Assembly (NCBI RefSeq): GCF_014203605.1
Contig: NZ_JACHJJ010000005.1
Location: 124,001-188,000, forward strand
Direction: 5' to 3'
Length of the DNA stretch: 64,000 nucleotides
Origin: Thiemannella venezuelensis
Lineage (GTDB): Bacteria; Actinomycetota; Actinomycetes; Streptosporangiales; Streptosporangiaceae
The translations under genes were made by a program, and so were the position numbers. The notes beneath the pieces were generated by a model. That model did not search any database, had not been told where the DNA came from, and saw only the letters and a program-made list of their open reading frames with translations. Shown here piece after piece: positions 27,253-35,441 of the stretch. Positions within the stretch are counted from its first letter, which is position 1; every line of letters starts with the position of its first letter.

Positions 27253-28020
27253 ATGGGCATGCGCGATCTCGTCTACCGGCTGTACGAGCGGCGGCTGGAA
27301 ACCAAGCTGTCCCGCGAGCGGGACATGGTGCCTCGCCATGTCGGCGTCATCGTCGACGGCAACCGCCGCTGGGCCCGCTCGATGGGCATCGAGGACGTCA
27401 GCCGCGGGCACCGCAAGGGAGCCGACAAGATCTCCGAGCTGCTCGGCTGGTGCCGGGAGGCCGGGGTCGAGGTCGTCACGGTGTGGCTGCTCTCCAGTGA
27501 CAACATCAACCGGTCCAAGGACGAGCTCGAACCCCTCATGAAGATCATCGAGGATGTCGTCCAGGAACTCGTGGCCGACGGATGGCACATCAAGCCGATG
27601 GGCGCGCTCGACCTGCTGCCCGATCGCACGGCGCATGTCCTGAAAAATGCAAAAGAGGCAACATCGCACCGTCCAGGTTTGATTGTGAACGTTGCGGTTG
27701 GGTATGGAGGAAGACGTGAGATCGCTGATGCGGTGCGCTCCCTCCTCCTGGAGCACGCCAGCAAGGGAGCGAGCATCGAGGACCTGGTCGAGGTCCTCGA
27801 TGTGGAGCACATCGCGGAGCATCTCTACACGCGCGGCCAGCCCGATCCCGACCTGGTCATCCGGACCTCGGGAGAGCAGCGCCTGTCCGGCTTCCTGCTC
27901 TGGCAGAGCGCCCACTCCGAGTTCTACTTCTGCGAGGCCTACTGGCCTGACTTCCGCAGGGTCGACTTTCTGCGGGCGCTCCGCTCGTACGCCGCGCGGC
28001 ACCGTCGGTACGGCACCTGA
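27253..28020 (+). CDS. Short-chain cis-prenyltransferase (Z-isoprenyl diphosphate synthase)
   Basis: A 255-residue UppS-family enzyme. It has the catalytic VDGNRRWARS (about residues 34-43), GHRKGADK for diphosphate binding, and the C-terminal RTSGEQRLSGFLLWQSA signature (about 208-224). Sequence and length resemble, from memory, M. tuberculosis Rv1086, which makes (Z,E)-farnesyl diphosphate, the primer for longer polyprenyl carriers of wall synthesis. The ATG follows GAGGGGAGGGG. The next gene is phoH, as in mycobacteria after a few intervening genes. Confidence 0.92.
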   Translation: MGMRDLVYRLYERRLETKLSRERDMVPRHVGVIVDGNRRWARSMGIEDVSRGHRKGADKISELLGWCREAGVEVVTVWLLSSDNINRSKDELEPLMKIIEDVVQELVADGWHIKPMGALDLLPDRTAHVLKNAKEATSHRPGLIVNVAVGYGGRREIADAVRSLLLEHASKGASIEDLVEVLDVEHIAEHLYTRGQPDPDLVIRTSGEQRLSGFLLWQSAHSEFYFCEAYWPDFRRVDFLRALRSYAARHRRYGT

Positions 28021-28060
28021 AACGCAACGTGAACACCCCCTTTCGGTCAGGTATGGACCA

Positions 28061-28089
28061 TTGGATCGGGGGAATTCACGACGTACCGT
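28061..28089 (+). promoter_or_regulatory. Candidate promoter upstream of phoH
   Basis: TTGGAT and TACCGT are 17 bp apart, an acceptable housekeeping promoter. The hairpin at 28097 would then lie in the leader, which weakens the case unless it acts as an attenuator. Confidence 0.3.
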
Positions 28090-28096
28090 AAGAAGT

Positions 28097-28137
28097 AGGC
28101 GGGCACAGCCCGTCCACTCCGGAGAGGGCCCGCCTTT
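28097..28137 (+). terminator. Terminator candidate after the prenyltransferase gene
   Basis: AGGCGGGC (28097) pairs with GCCCGCCT (28128) and is followed by TTG, 77 bp after the prenyltransferase stop. An inner GGGC/GCCC alternative exists. Confidence 0.5.
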
Positions 28138-28263
28138 GCCTCACGACCTGCCGAGGAGGGCCGGTCTCCGGTCCCCGTGCGGCGAGCCGCGAGCGTGGGC
28201 CCGGGTCCGGTCCGCATCCCAGCTCATGGCAGGGCGCCACCCTGGGCGCCCGGGGGAGAACGC

Positions 28264-29586
28264 GTGGCAAACCCTTCGTCCTCACCCACGTCCGCAGCCT
28301 CCGGCCGGCGGACGTACGTCCTGGACACCTCGGTCCTCCTGGCGGATCCGGCGGCGATAAGCCGTTTCGCCGAGCACGAGGTGGTCCTCCCGATCGTCGT
28401 CATCACCGAGTTGGAGGGCAAGCGCCACCATCCGGAACTCGGCTACTTCGCGCGCAAGGCGCTGAGGCACCTCGACGACCTGAGGGTGACACACGGACGT
28501 CTGGACGAGCCCATGCCGATCGGCGAGGGCACCATCCGGGTCGAGCTCAACCACAGCGACCCGTCCATCCTGCCCGTCGGCTTCCGGCTCGGCGACAACG
28601 ACACCCGCATCCTGACCGTCGCGCGCTCCCTGGCCGCCGAGGGACTCGACGTGGTGCTGGTCTCCAAGGACCTCCCGATGCGGATCAAGGCCGCCGCCGT
28701 CGGCCTCGCCGCGGAGGAGTACCGCGCCGAGCTCGTGGTGGAGTCCGGCTGGACCGGCATGGACGAGATCCAGGTGACGGCCGAGGACATCGAGTCGCTC
28801 TTCGAGCACGGCAGCGCGGAGCTGGCCGAGGCCCGCGACCTGCCGACCCACACCGGCCTGCGGCTGCTGTCCGGCCGGGGCTCGGCGCTGGGCCGCGTGC
28901 TGCCGGACAAGTCCGTGCGGCTGGTCCGCGGCGACCGCGAGGTGTTCGGCCTGCACGGCCGCTCCGCCGAGCAGCGCATCGCCCTGGACCTCCTCATGGA
29001 CCCCGAGGTCGGGATCGTCTCGATGGGCGGCCGGGCGGGCACCGGCAAGTCCGCGCTCGCGCTCTGCGCGGGCCTGGAGGCCGTCCTGGAGCGCCGCCAG
29101 CACCGCAAGGTCATCGTCTTCCGCCCGCTGTACGCCGTGGGCGGCCAGGAGCTCGGCTACCTGCCCGGCTCCGAGAACGAGAAGATGGGCCCGTGGGCCC
29201 AGGCCGTCTACGACACCCTGGGCGCGGTCACCACGCCCGAGGTGATCGAGGAGGTCATCGACCGGGGCATGCTGGAGGTGCTGCCGCTCACCCACATCCG
29301 CGGGCGCTCGCTGCACGACGCCTTCGTGATCGTGGACGAGGCCCAGTCGCTGGAGCGCGGGGTGCTGCTCACGGTGCTGAGCCGGATCGGGGCCAACTCG
29401 CGGGTGGTGCTCACCCACGACATCGCCCAGCGCGACAACCTGCGCGTGGGCCGGCACGACGGCGTGGTCGCGGTGGTGGAGAAGCTCAAGGGCCACCCGC
29501 TGTTCGCGCACGTCACGCTGACCCGCTCGGAGCGCTCGCCGATCGCCGCGCTGGTCACCGAGATGCTGGAGGACGTCACCATGTGA
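28264..29586 (+). CDS. phoH: PIN-PhoH fusion ATPase (PhoH2 type)
   Basis: A 440-residue cytosolic protein. Residues about 15-150 form a PIN RNase domain ([12 protein letters not shown] with the first Asp, and LGDNDTRIL with later acidic residues). From about 225 comes the PhoH ATPase: Walker [10 protein letters not shown] (about 257), Walker [10 protein letters not shown] (about 355), and a THDIAQRDN sensor (about 385). Such proteins are described in mycobacteria as RNA-unwinding nucleases. GGGGGAGA precedes the GTG. A strong hairpin follows the stop. Confidence 0.93.
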   Translation: MANPSSSPTSAASGRRTYVLDTSVLLADPAAISRFAEHEVVLPIVVITELEGKRHHPELGYFARKALRHLDDLRVTHGRLDEPMPIGEGTIRVELNHSDPSILPVGFRLGDNDTRILTVARSLAAEGLDVVLVSKDLPMRIKAAAVGLAAEEYRAELVVESGWTGMDEIQVTAEDIESLFEHGSAELAEARDLPTHTGLRLLSGRGSALGRVLPDKSVRLVRGDREVFGLHGRSAEQRIALDLLMDPEVGIVSMGGRAGTGKSALALCAGLEAVLERRQHRKVIVFRPLYAVGGQELGYLPGSENEKMGPWAQAVYDTLGAVTTPEVIEEVIDRGMLEVLPLTHIRGRSLHDAFVIVDEAQSLERGVLLTVLSRIGANSRVVLTHDIAQRDNLRVGRHDGVVAVVEKLKGHPLFAHVTLTRSERSPIAALVTEMLEDVTM

Positions 29587-29587
29587 G

Positions 29588-29645
29588 CCGCGGCGGGCGT
29601 CCGGGGACCGTGGCACCGTCTCCCGGGCGCCCGTTCCCGCCGCGG
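29588..29645. terminator. Bidirectional terminator
   Basis: A perfect 10-bp outer stem (CCGCGGCGGG and CCCGCCGCGG) with further pairing inside (CCGGG/CCCGG) lies between convergent phoH and the AfsQ3-like lipoprotein gene. Confidence 0.65.
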
Positions 29646-29662
29646 CGCGGGGAACGGCCCCG

Positions 29663-30247
29663 TCACGGCGGGAGCCGTACCCCCTCGGCGGCCAGGTCCC
29701 GGAACTCGAAGCAGCTGTGGTCGCCGAGCGAGGCCGGGGTCCCGGGGAACAGCCGGGTGATCTCGACGCTCCAGATGCTCTCCTGCTTGTTCTGCCGGAC
29801 CGTGCAGGTGATCTGGGCCAGGCCCAGCCGGGAGAGCCCGCCCTCGCCGGAGAGCACCACGTTCAGCCGGTACCCCAGCGAGCTCGCGGGCTCGCCGCCG
29901 CGCTGGGAGGTGCCGGTGTACCGGGTGGTCTTGCTGTCGTAGTGGCTGAAACCGTTCAGCTCGCTCGTCAGCCCCGGTCTCGGCGGCTGCTTCCCGGCCC
30001 GGAACAGGGTGTCGACGATGTTCTTGGCGGAGTCGGAGACCACCGGGACCCGCGCGGGCTCCAGCCGTCCCGCGCGGACCAGGTAGACCGTCACCCAGGT
30101 GGGGCTGTAGCTGATCACCGGAGGGCGGCCCCAGTCCCGCACCCCGCTGGGCGCGATGCCGCACCCGCCGAGCACGACGGCGGGCATGAGCGCGAGGGCG
30201 GCGGCGAGCGCGAGGGGCGCCCTGAACGGCCGGACGGTCCTGCTCAT
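29663..30247 (-). CDS. Lipoprotein at the end of the two-component operon (AfsQ3-like position)
   Basis: A 194-residue secreted lipoprotein. The signal peptide is followed by the lipobox LGGC (Cys about residue 29), then a small alpha/beta domain starting with WVTVYLVRAGRL and containing a Cys pair (ITCTV and HSCFEF). The ATG overlaps the kinase stop (ATGA), so the two are translationally coupled. In Streptomyces the afsQ1-afsQ2 operon ends with a lipoprotein gene, afsQ3, in the same place. It may modulate the sensor kinase outside the membrane. Confidence 0.8.
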   Translation of the reverse strand: MSRTVRPFRAPLALAAALALMPAVVLGGCGIAPSGVRDWGRPPVISYSPTWVTVYLVRAGRLEPARVPVVSDSAKNIVDTLFRAGKQPPRPGLTSELNGFSHYDSKTTRYTGTSQRGGEPASSLGYRLNVVLSGEGGLSRLGLAQITCTVRQNKQESIWSVEITRLFPGTPASLGDHSCFEFRDLAAEGVRLPP

Positions 30248-31650
30248 GCCGGGGGCAGCCAGACGGTGAAGAGCGTGCCCGGCTCCTGCGGGCGGACCGA
30301 GATCGTGCCGCCGTGCAACTGGGCGTTGGACCGGGCGATGGAGAGTCCGAGCCCGCTGCCGTCGCCGCGGGTGCCGGCCTTGTAGAAGCGGTTGAACACG
30401 TGGGGCAGGTCCGCCGGGGGGATCCCCGGCCCGTGGTCGCGCACCTTCACCTCCAGGCCGTGCGGGGTGCTGCGGGCGGCCACCACGACGGGCGGCTCCC
30501 CGTGCCGCAGGGCGTTGCCCACCAGGTTGGCGACGATGACGTCGAAGCGGCGGGGGTCGACGGAGAAGGCCAGCCCCTGCGAGACGTTCACCCGCACCCG
30601 GTCCGACCAGCCGCGCATCTCCAGGCAGTCGCAGATCGCGTCGGCGACGTTCACGGTGTCCAGGTTCAGCCTGGCGGTTCCCGCGTCGAACCGGCTCGCC
30701 TCGATGAGCTGCTCCACGAGCGTGCGCAGCCGCTCGATCTCGCGCAGCACCAGCCGTACGGCCGCCGCCGGCTCCCCGGGCAGCCGCTCGGCCTCCTCGG
30801 AGAGCATGTCGGTCACGGCCGTCATCGCGGTCAGCGGGGTGCGGAGCTCGTGGGAGACGTCGGCCACGAACCGGCGGGACATCGCCTCCAGCGACCGCAG
30901 CTCCGACACGCTCCGCTCCAGGGCGGCGGCGGTGTCGTTGAAGGTCGCGGTGAGCTCGGCCAGCTCGTCCTGGCCGTGCACGGGCAGCCGGGTGTCCAGG
31001 TGCCCGGCGCCGAGCGCCCGGGCGGCGGAGCCGAGCCGCCGGACCGGCAGCAGCACCCGCTGGGCCGAGAGCAGGGCCACGGCGAGGGCGACGACCAGCA
31101 TGACGGCTCCGGCGATCGCCAGCGGCCGGCGCAGCCCGGTCAGGAGCCGTTCCTCCTCGGCGAGCGGGACGAAGACGAAGACGCTCATCCCGGTCGGCCG
31201 CGCTATGTGGATGGGCTCTATCCGCCAGACCGGGGTGCCGATCACCAGCCACAGCTCCCCGCGGATCTCCTCGCGCCGGGAGACCGTGCGGTCGGCGGCG
31301 TGGGCCCGCAGGTCGGCCGGGACGTCGTTCATGCCGAACTCGCCGTCGGAGTACAGGTACTCCTCGTAGCGGACCACCACGGCCCCGTTGTGCACGCGCA
31401 GGCTCTTCTGCAGCGCGGTGATCTCCAGGTCGGTCGGCGGGCTGTCCCCCGGCCAGAGCGCGCCGATGGGCAGCCTGGACCCGGTCAGGGTGTCGCGCAC
31501 GTCGGCCACGGCCACCTGCTCGGCGCGCTCGATCACCCGGCGCTTGACGAGCTCGTAGCCGATCCCCGCGACCAGCGCGGAGGCGGCGACCGCGATCAGG
31601 GTGAAGGTGAGGACCAGACGCCCCCGCAGGCCGGTGTAGATCCGCCTCAC
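30244..31650 (-). CDS. afsQ2: Sensor histidine kinase, AfsQ2-like
   Basis: A 468-residue membrane kinase. The first transmembrane helix is at about 8-30, an extracytoplasmic sensor at about 31-170, the second helix at about 172-195, then HAMP, HisKA (FVADVSHELRTPLTA, phospho-His about 263) and a HATPase domain with N box (NLVGNALRHG), G1 (DHGPGIP) and G2 (GSGLGLSI). The GTG start overlaps the response regulator stop (GTGA), so the two are co-translated. The order regulator, kinase, lipoprotein matches afsQ1-Q2-Q3. The signal is unknown. Confidence 0.85.
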   Translation of the reverse strand: MRRIYTGLRGRLVLTFTLIAVAASALVAGIGYELVKRRVIERAEQVAVADVRDTLTGSRLPIGALWPGDSPPTDLEITALQKSLRVHNGAVVVRYEEYLYSDGEFGMNDVPADLRAHAADRTVSRREEIRGELWLVIGTPVWRIEPIHIARPTGMSVFVFVPLAEEERLLTGLRRPLAIAGAVMLVVALAVALLSAQRVLLPVRRLGSAARALGAGHLDTRLPVHGQDELAELTATFNDTAAALERSVSELRSLEAMSRRFVADVSHELRTPLTAMTAVTDMLSEEAERLPGEPAAAVRLVLREIERLRTLVEQLIEASRFDAGTARLNLDTVNVADAICDCLEMRGWSDRVRVNVSQGLAFSVDPRRFDVIVANLVGNALRHGEPPVVVAARSTPHGLEVKVRDHGPGIPPADLPHVFNRFYKAGTRGDGSGLGLSIARSNAQLHGGTISVRPQEPGTLFTVWLPPA

Positions 31651-32360
31651 GGCGGGCTGAACCGGTAACCGAAGCCGCGCACCGTGTGGATGAACTCGGG
31701 CTCGGCGGGCACCGGCTCGATCTTGGCGCGGACCCGCTGCACGCAGGCGTCCACCAGCCGAGAGTCCGCGGCGTGGGTGTGGTCCCAGACGGCCCGGAGC
31801 AGGTACCGGCGGTTGAGCACCTGGCCGGGGTGGCGGACCAGCTCCAGCAGGAGCCGGAGCTCGGTGGGGGTCAGGTGGACCTCCCGGCCCGCCATGGAGA
31901 CCTTGAGCGCCCCCCGGTCGACCACCAGGTCGCCGAAGGTGATGCGGTCGGAGGTGACGGACTCCGCCCGGCGCAGGACCGCGCGGATGCGGGCGTCGAG
32001 CACCCGCGGCTCGACCGGCTTGACCACGTAGTCGTCGGCCCCGGCCTCCAGGCCCACCACCACGTCGAGGTCGTCGCCCCGGGCGGTGAGCAGGATCACC
32101 GGGAGCTGGTCCATCCTGCGGATCCGGCGGCACACCTCGACTCCGTCGATCCCGGGCAGCATGACGTCCAGGATGGCGATCTCGGGACGGCGGGACCGGA
32201 TGTGGTCGAGAGCCTCCTCACCGCTGCCGTAGGAGGTCACCGAGTGGCCCTGGCGGGACAGTGCCAGTTCGAGGGCTGTCCTGACCGAGGGGTCGTCTTC
32301 AACGAGGAGGATGCCGGCCACCTGGTCATTATTCTTCGAATGCCCGGCAATCCCCGCCAT
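31647..32360 (-). CDS. afsQ1: OmpR-family response regulator, AfsQ1-like
   Basis: Receiver domain with acidic pocket VEDD, phospho-Asp in ILDVMLPG and Lys in YVVKPVE, then an OmpR/PhoB winged helix (LTPTELRLLLELVRHPGQ, VDACVQRVRAK, TVRGFGYRF). The receiver and DNA-binding halves closely resemble Streptomyces AfsQ1 as I remember it. The start is uncertain: ATG 32360 (237 residues) has no ribosome site, GTG 32321 would start just before the first beta strand, and the frame is open to 32411. A GTnAC-type repeat lies directly upstream of 32360. Confidence 0.85.
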   Translation of the reverse strand: MAGIAGHSKNNDQVAGILLVEDDPSVRTALELALSRQGHSVTSYGSGEEALDHIRSRRPEIAILDVMLPGIDGVEVCRRIRRMDQLPVILLTARGDDLDVVVGLEAGADDYVVKPVEPRVLDARIRAVLRRAESVTSDRITFGDLVVDRGALKVSMAGREVHLTPTELRLLLELVRHPGQVLNRRYLLRAVWDHTHAADSRLVDACVQRVRAKIEPVPAEPEFIHTVRGFGYRFSPP

Positions 32361-32376
32361 GTCATGAAACTGTGAC
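32361..32376 (-). promoter_or_regulatory. AfsQ1-box-like direct repeat
   Basis: On the minus strand GTCAC-AGTTTC-ATGAC matches the AfsQ1 site GTnAC-n6-GTnAC with one mismatch. It touches the annotated start of the response regulator gene, suggesting autoregulation. Confidence 0.4.
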
Positions 32377-32468
32377 AGGGCACGCATGCCGCCGTCACGC
32401 CGGCCGGACACCCTGGACGGGACTCCCCTCCGGTCTGCGGGGGTTCGCGGGCGGACCTCCGCCCGATA

Positions 32469-32486
32469 GTGTGAGCAAAATCACAC
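32469..32486. promoter_or_regulatory. Perfect CRP-type palindrome
   Basis: GTGTGA-GCAAAA-TCACAC is a perfect match to TGTGA-N6-TCACA, extended by one pair on each side. It lies between the divergent afsQ1-like gene and the transglycosylase-like gene, about 140 bp upstream of the latter, within a 210-260 bp gap otherwise without genes. Confidence 0.7.
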
Positions 32487-32624
32487 CAGCCGGTCGGCTG
32501 TCGGGAAAGCGCCTGTAAGCAGGGGGTAGAGCCCCGGTAAAGCCGCGGGCGTCCCGTGCCGAACCGGCCGGATCCTCCGTTCCGGTTGCGGAGCACCCCC
32601 CCGTCCACGGCAAGCTCATAGGTC

Positions 32625-33404
32625 GTGAGTGCAGGATCGCCCCCCGTGAAGGAGCGCCAGTCCCCCAGGGGGCGCCCGGCGCCCGGTTCCCGCCGTACGG
32701 CGCGCGCCGCCGCCAGGAAGCCTGCGAGCGACCCCGCGGACGGAGCGCCGGCGAAGGCGCCGGGGTGGCTGACCCCCAAGCGCGCCCTCGTCCTGGGCGC
32801 GGCGGCGATCGTCATCGTCGGCGGCGGCGGCTTCACCGTCTACACGGCGGTCCAGAACGCCTCCGCCCCGCAGGGGGAGCCGATCCCCCTCGACGTGATG
32901 GCCGAGGCGTTCGGCGGCGGCGACCCGTTCGGAGCCGACCCCGAGACCGACGCGCTGAAGGCCCAGGCCGTCCAGGCGCTCGCGGCCGACGCGCTCAAGC
33001 GCAAGCGCCAGGGCCGCGACCCGCTGGACTCGGTCAAGATCGTGAAAACCGCGCCCGGCGGCGGCGGCTTCGACCCCCGGCAGCTCCCGCCCGGCACCGC
33101 CAACCCGACCGGCAACAAGGCGCTGGGCAAGCAGATGCTGGAGGCGCGCGGCTGGGGCGACCAGTGGGGCTGCCTGGAGAAGCTCTGGATGAAGGAGAGC
33201 GGCTGGAACGAGCGGGCGATGAACCGCTCCAGCGGCGCCTACGGCATCCCGCAGTCGCTGCCCGGCCACAAGATGGCCAGCGCGGGCTCCGACTGGCAGA
33301 CCAACGCGGCCACCCAGATCGAGTGGGGTCTGAGCTACATCAAGGGCCGGTACGGAACGCCCTGCGGCGCGTGGGCACATTCCCAGGCCAAGGGCTGGTA
33401 CTGA
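32625..33404 (+). CDS. Secreted or membrane-anchored transglycosylase-like protein
   Basis: A 259-residue protein. A basic Ala/Arg/Pro cytoplasmic start (about 45 residues) and one membrane helix (ALVLGAAAIVIVGGGGFTVY, about 54-73) are followed by a linker with a helical region. A C-terminal lysozyme-like domain has WMKESGWNERAMNRSSGAYGIPQSLP (written in two parts: WMKESGWN near 189, then SGAYGIPQ), the E/S/G pattern of SLT-type enzymes and of aggregation-promoting-factor C-terminal domains. It probably cleaves or binds peptidoglycan glycan strands. GTG start; the ribosome site is weak. A CRP palindrome lies upstream. Confidence 0.78.
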   Translation: MSAGSPPVKERQSPRGRPAPGSRRTARAAARKPASDPADGAPAKAPGWLTPKRALVLGAAAIVIVGGGGFTVYTAVQNASAPQGEPIPLDVMAEAFGGGDPFGADPETDALKAQAVQALAADALKRKRQGRDPLDSVKIVKTAPGGGGFDPRQLPPGTANPTGNKALGKQMLEARGWGDQWGCLEKLWMKESGWNERAMNRSSGAYGIPQSLPGHKMASAGSDWQTNAATQIEWGLSYIKGRYGTPCGAWAHSQAKGWY

Positions 33405-33464
33405 AACCCTACAGATCGGCAGGTCGGACCGGCTTGGCGTCCGTGTGACCGCATCCTGGACTGT

Positions 33465-35441
33465 ATGGGGATAAAGGTCAGTGTGGTGGTGCCGGTCCAC
33501 AATCCCGGTGATGTGGCCGACGCGTGCATCTGCTCGGTGATAGAGCAGTCGATGGCTCCTGAGGAGTACGAGGTCATCTTCGCCGACGACGGGTCGGACG
33601 ACGGGACCGGACAGCGGCTCGACGCCATCGCCGAGACGCATCCCAACGTCCGCGTCCTCCATCTGAAACACATCGGCTCGCCGATGCGCGGCCGCAACGC
33701 CGCCCTGGAGATCGCCACCGGCGAGTACGTCTACCTGCTCGACCAGGCGGACCGCCTGGAGCGCACGGCCCTGGAGCGGATGTACGAGCGCGCCGTGCGG
33801 ACCGGGGCCGACGTCCTCGTCGCGCCGCTGGCGAGCGGGGACGCGCCGCCCTCCGCGGTGTTCGGCAAGGACCGCGAGCACGCCGACGTCCTCGGCGACC
33901 GGCTGCTCTCCCTGCTCACGCCGCACAAGCTCTACCGCAGGGCGTTCCTCGCGGCCGAGGGCCTCGCCTTCCCCGGCGCCGGCGGGAGCGTCGCCGAGCA
34001 GACCTTCGTCCTGCGGGCCTACCTGCGGGCCGCGGCCGTCACCGTCATGTCCGGCGAGGTCTGCTGCCACGTGGGGGAGCGGCCGGAACCGCCGGGCAGC
34101 CCGCACGTCCACGCGACCGCGCTGCGCAAGCTGCTCGACGTCATCGACGAGTCGGTGCCGCGGGGGCGCAGGCGCGACCACCTGTACGCGCACTGGTACC
34201 GCACCGCGGTCCTGCGCCGGCTCGGCGGAGCCGGGTTCACCGCCTCCTCGGCGGACCGCTCCGTCACCTTCACGACCCTGCGCGAGCTGGTCGCCCAGCG
34301 CTTCCCCGAACGGCTCGACCACTACCTCCCCGTCCACCTGAGGGTCCGCGCCGCGCTGCTGCGCGCGGGCCGGCTCGACCAGCTCGTCGCGCTCTCCCAG
34401 GTCATGCGCGGCGCCCACCTGAAGGCCGAGGTCAAGGACGTCGTCTGGCGGGACGGCGCCCTCGTGATGAACCTCACTGGCGAGATCATGTGGAGTGCGG
34501 GCAACCCCACGCGGTTCCTGCCGCACGGGGACGACCGCCTGCTCTGGACCTCCCCGCTCTCCCTCGGCGACCTCCGCCTGCCCCCCGAGGTCGCCGACGT
34601 CACCGCCGCGGTCTCCCGGGCCCGGTTCCAGGTCTACGCCCGGCACGAGGGCACCGGCGCCGTCCACCAGCTCCCGGTGAGCTGCTCGGTGGTCCGCCTG
34701 CGGCAGGGCGACCATGTCAGGGTGCAGGTCACCGGGACGGCCACGCTCGACGCCACCACGGCGGCGCACGGCCACCCGCTCGCGCCGGGCCTCTGGGAGA
34801 TCCACATGCGGATGGACGGCGGGCTCTGCCAGGCCCGCGCCCGGGTCGCCGGCCCGCCGGTCGACTGCAGCGGATCACCCGCCGACCAGGCCAGGCGGCT
34901 GGTCGTCCCCTGGTGGTCCGACCGGGGCGAGCTGGGCGTCTGCGTGGAGCCCCAGTCGTTCCCCGAGTCGATCGTGCTCGTCTCGCCGGGGACCACGGTC
35001 ACCCGCCAGCGCGACCACGTCTTCGTCGTCGTGCCGGTGCCGTACGTGCCGGCGAGCGGAGGGCCACCGGCGGAGCTGGTGCTGCGGCAGGCGCCGGGCG
35101 GGACGCGCGAGGTGTCCGCGCCCGCCCTGGTCGAGCCGGGCGCGCCCGGCCGGGCGGACGGGCGGCTGATCGCCAGGATCCCGATGAAGCGCCTGCCCCG
35201 GCAGGGCTTCCTGGCCCCCGGCGCGTGGATGCCGTACCTGCGGATGGACGACCGGGAGGTCGGGCTCCGCTTCGGCGTGGAGATGAGCCGCGGCGGCCGG
35301 GTGGAGATCCGCCGGGCCGCCGCGCCCGCCCTGCCCGTGCGCCGGTATCCGCGGCTGCGGCGTTTCGCCCTGCGGATCCCCGGCGCCCGGAACATGGTCC
35401 GGGTCACCCGGACCGTGCAGCAGCGCTACCTGCCGAGCTGA
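33465..35441 (+). CDS. Family 2 glycosyltransferase with C-terminal beta-domains
   Basis: A 658-residue protein. Residues 1-230 are a GT-A fold GT2 domain: VVVPVHNPG, FADDGSDDGT for the nucleotide, and a metal-site region reading YLLDQADRLER. Most relatives have DxDD there, so the third position Asp is Ala. The remaining 420 residues hold repeated beta-rich modules, as in poly(ribitol/glycerol phosphate) glycosyltransferases such as TarS. It has no membrane helix or signal and probably decorates a wall polymer inside the cell; the acceptor is a guess. It ends 16 bp inside the convergent hydrolase gene. Confidence 0.8.
   Translation: MGIKVSVVVPVHNPGDVADACICSVIEQSMAPEEYEVIFADDGSDDGTGQRLDAIAETHPNVRVLHLKHIGSPMRGRNAALEIATGEYVYLLDQADRLERTALERMYERAVRTGADVLVAPLASGDAPPSAVFGKDREHADVLGDRLLSLLTPHKLYRRAFLAAEGLAFPGAGGSVAEQTFVLRAYLRAAAVTVMSGEVCCHVGERPEPPGSPHVHATALRKLLDVIDESVPRGRRRDHLYAHWYRTAVLRRLGGAGFTASSADRSVTFTTLRELVAQRFPERLDHYLPVHLRVRAALLRAGRLDQLVALSQVMRGAHLKAEVKDVVWRDGALVMNLTGEIMWSAGNPTRFLPHGDDRLLWTSPLSLGDLRLPPEVADVTAAVSRARFQVYARHEGTGAVHQLPVSCSVVRLRQGDHVRVQVTGTATLDATTAAHGHPLAPGLWEIHMRMDGGLCQARARVAGPPVDCSGSPADQARRLVVPWWSDRGELGVCVEPQSFPESIVLVSPGTTVTRQRDHVFVVVPVPYVPASGGPPAELVLRQAPGGTREVSAPALVEPGAPGRADGRLIARIPMKRLPRQGFLAPGAWMPYLRMDDREVGLRFGVEMSRGGRVEIRRAAAPALPVRRYPRLRRFALRIPGARNMVRVTRTVQQRYLPS

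Noticed and set aside
32487-32624. Possible c-di-AMP riboswitch upstream of the transglycosylase-like gene
   Set aside because: The leader is GC-rich and can fold, but I could not match the conserved riboswitch core; a covariance-model search would decide.
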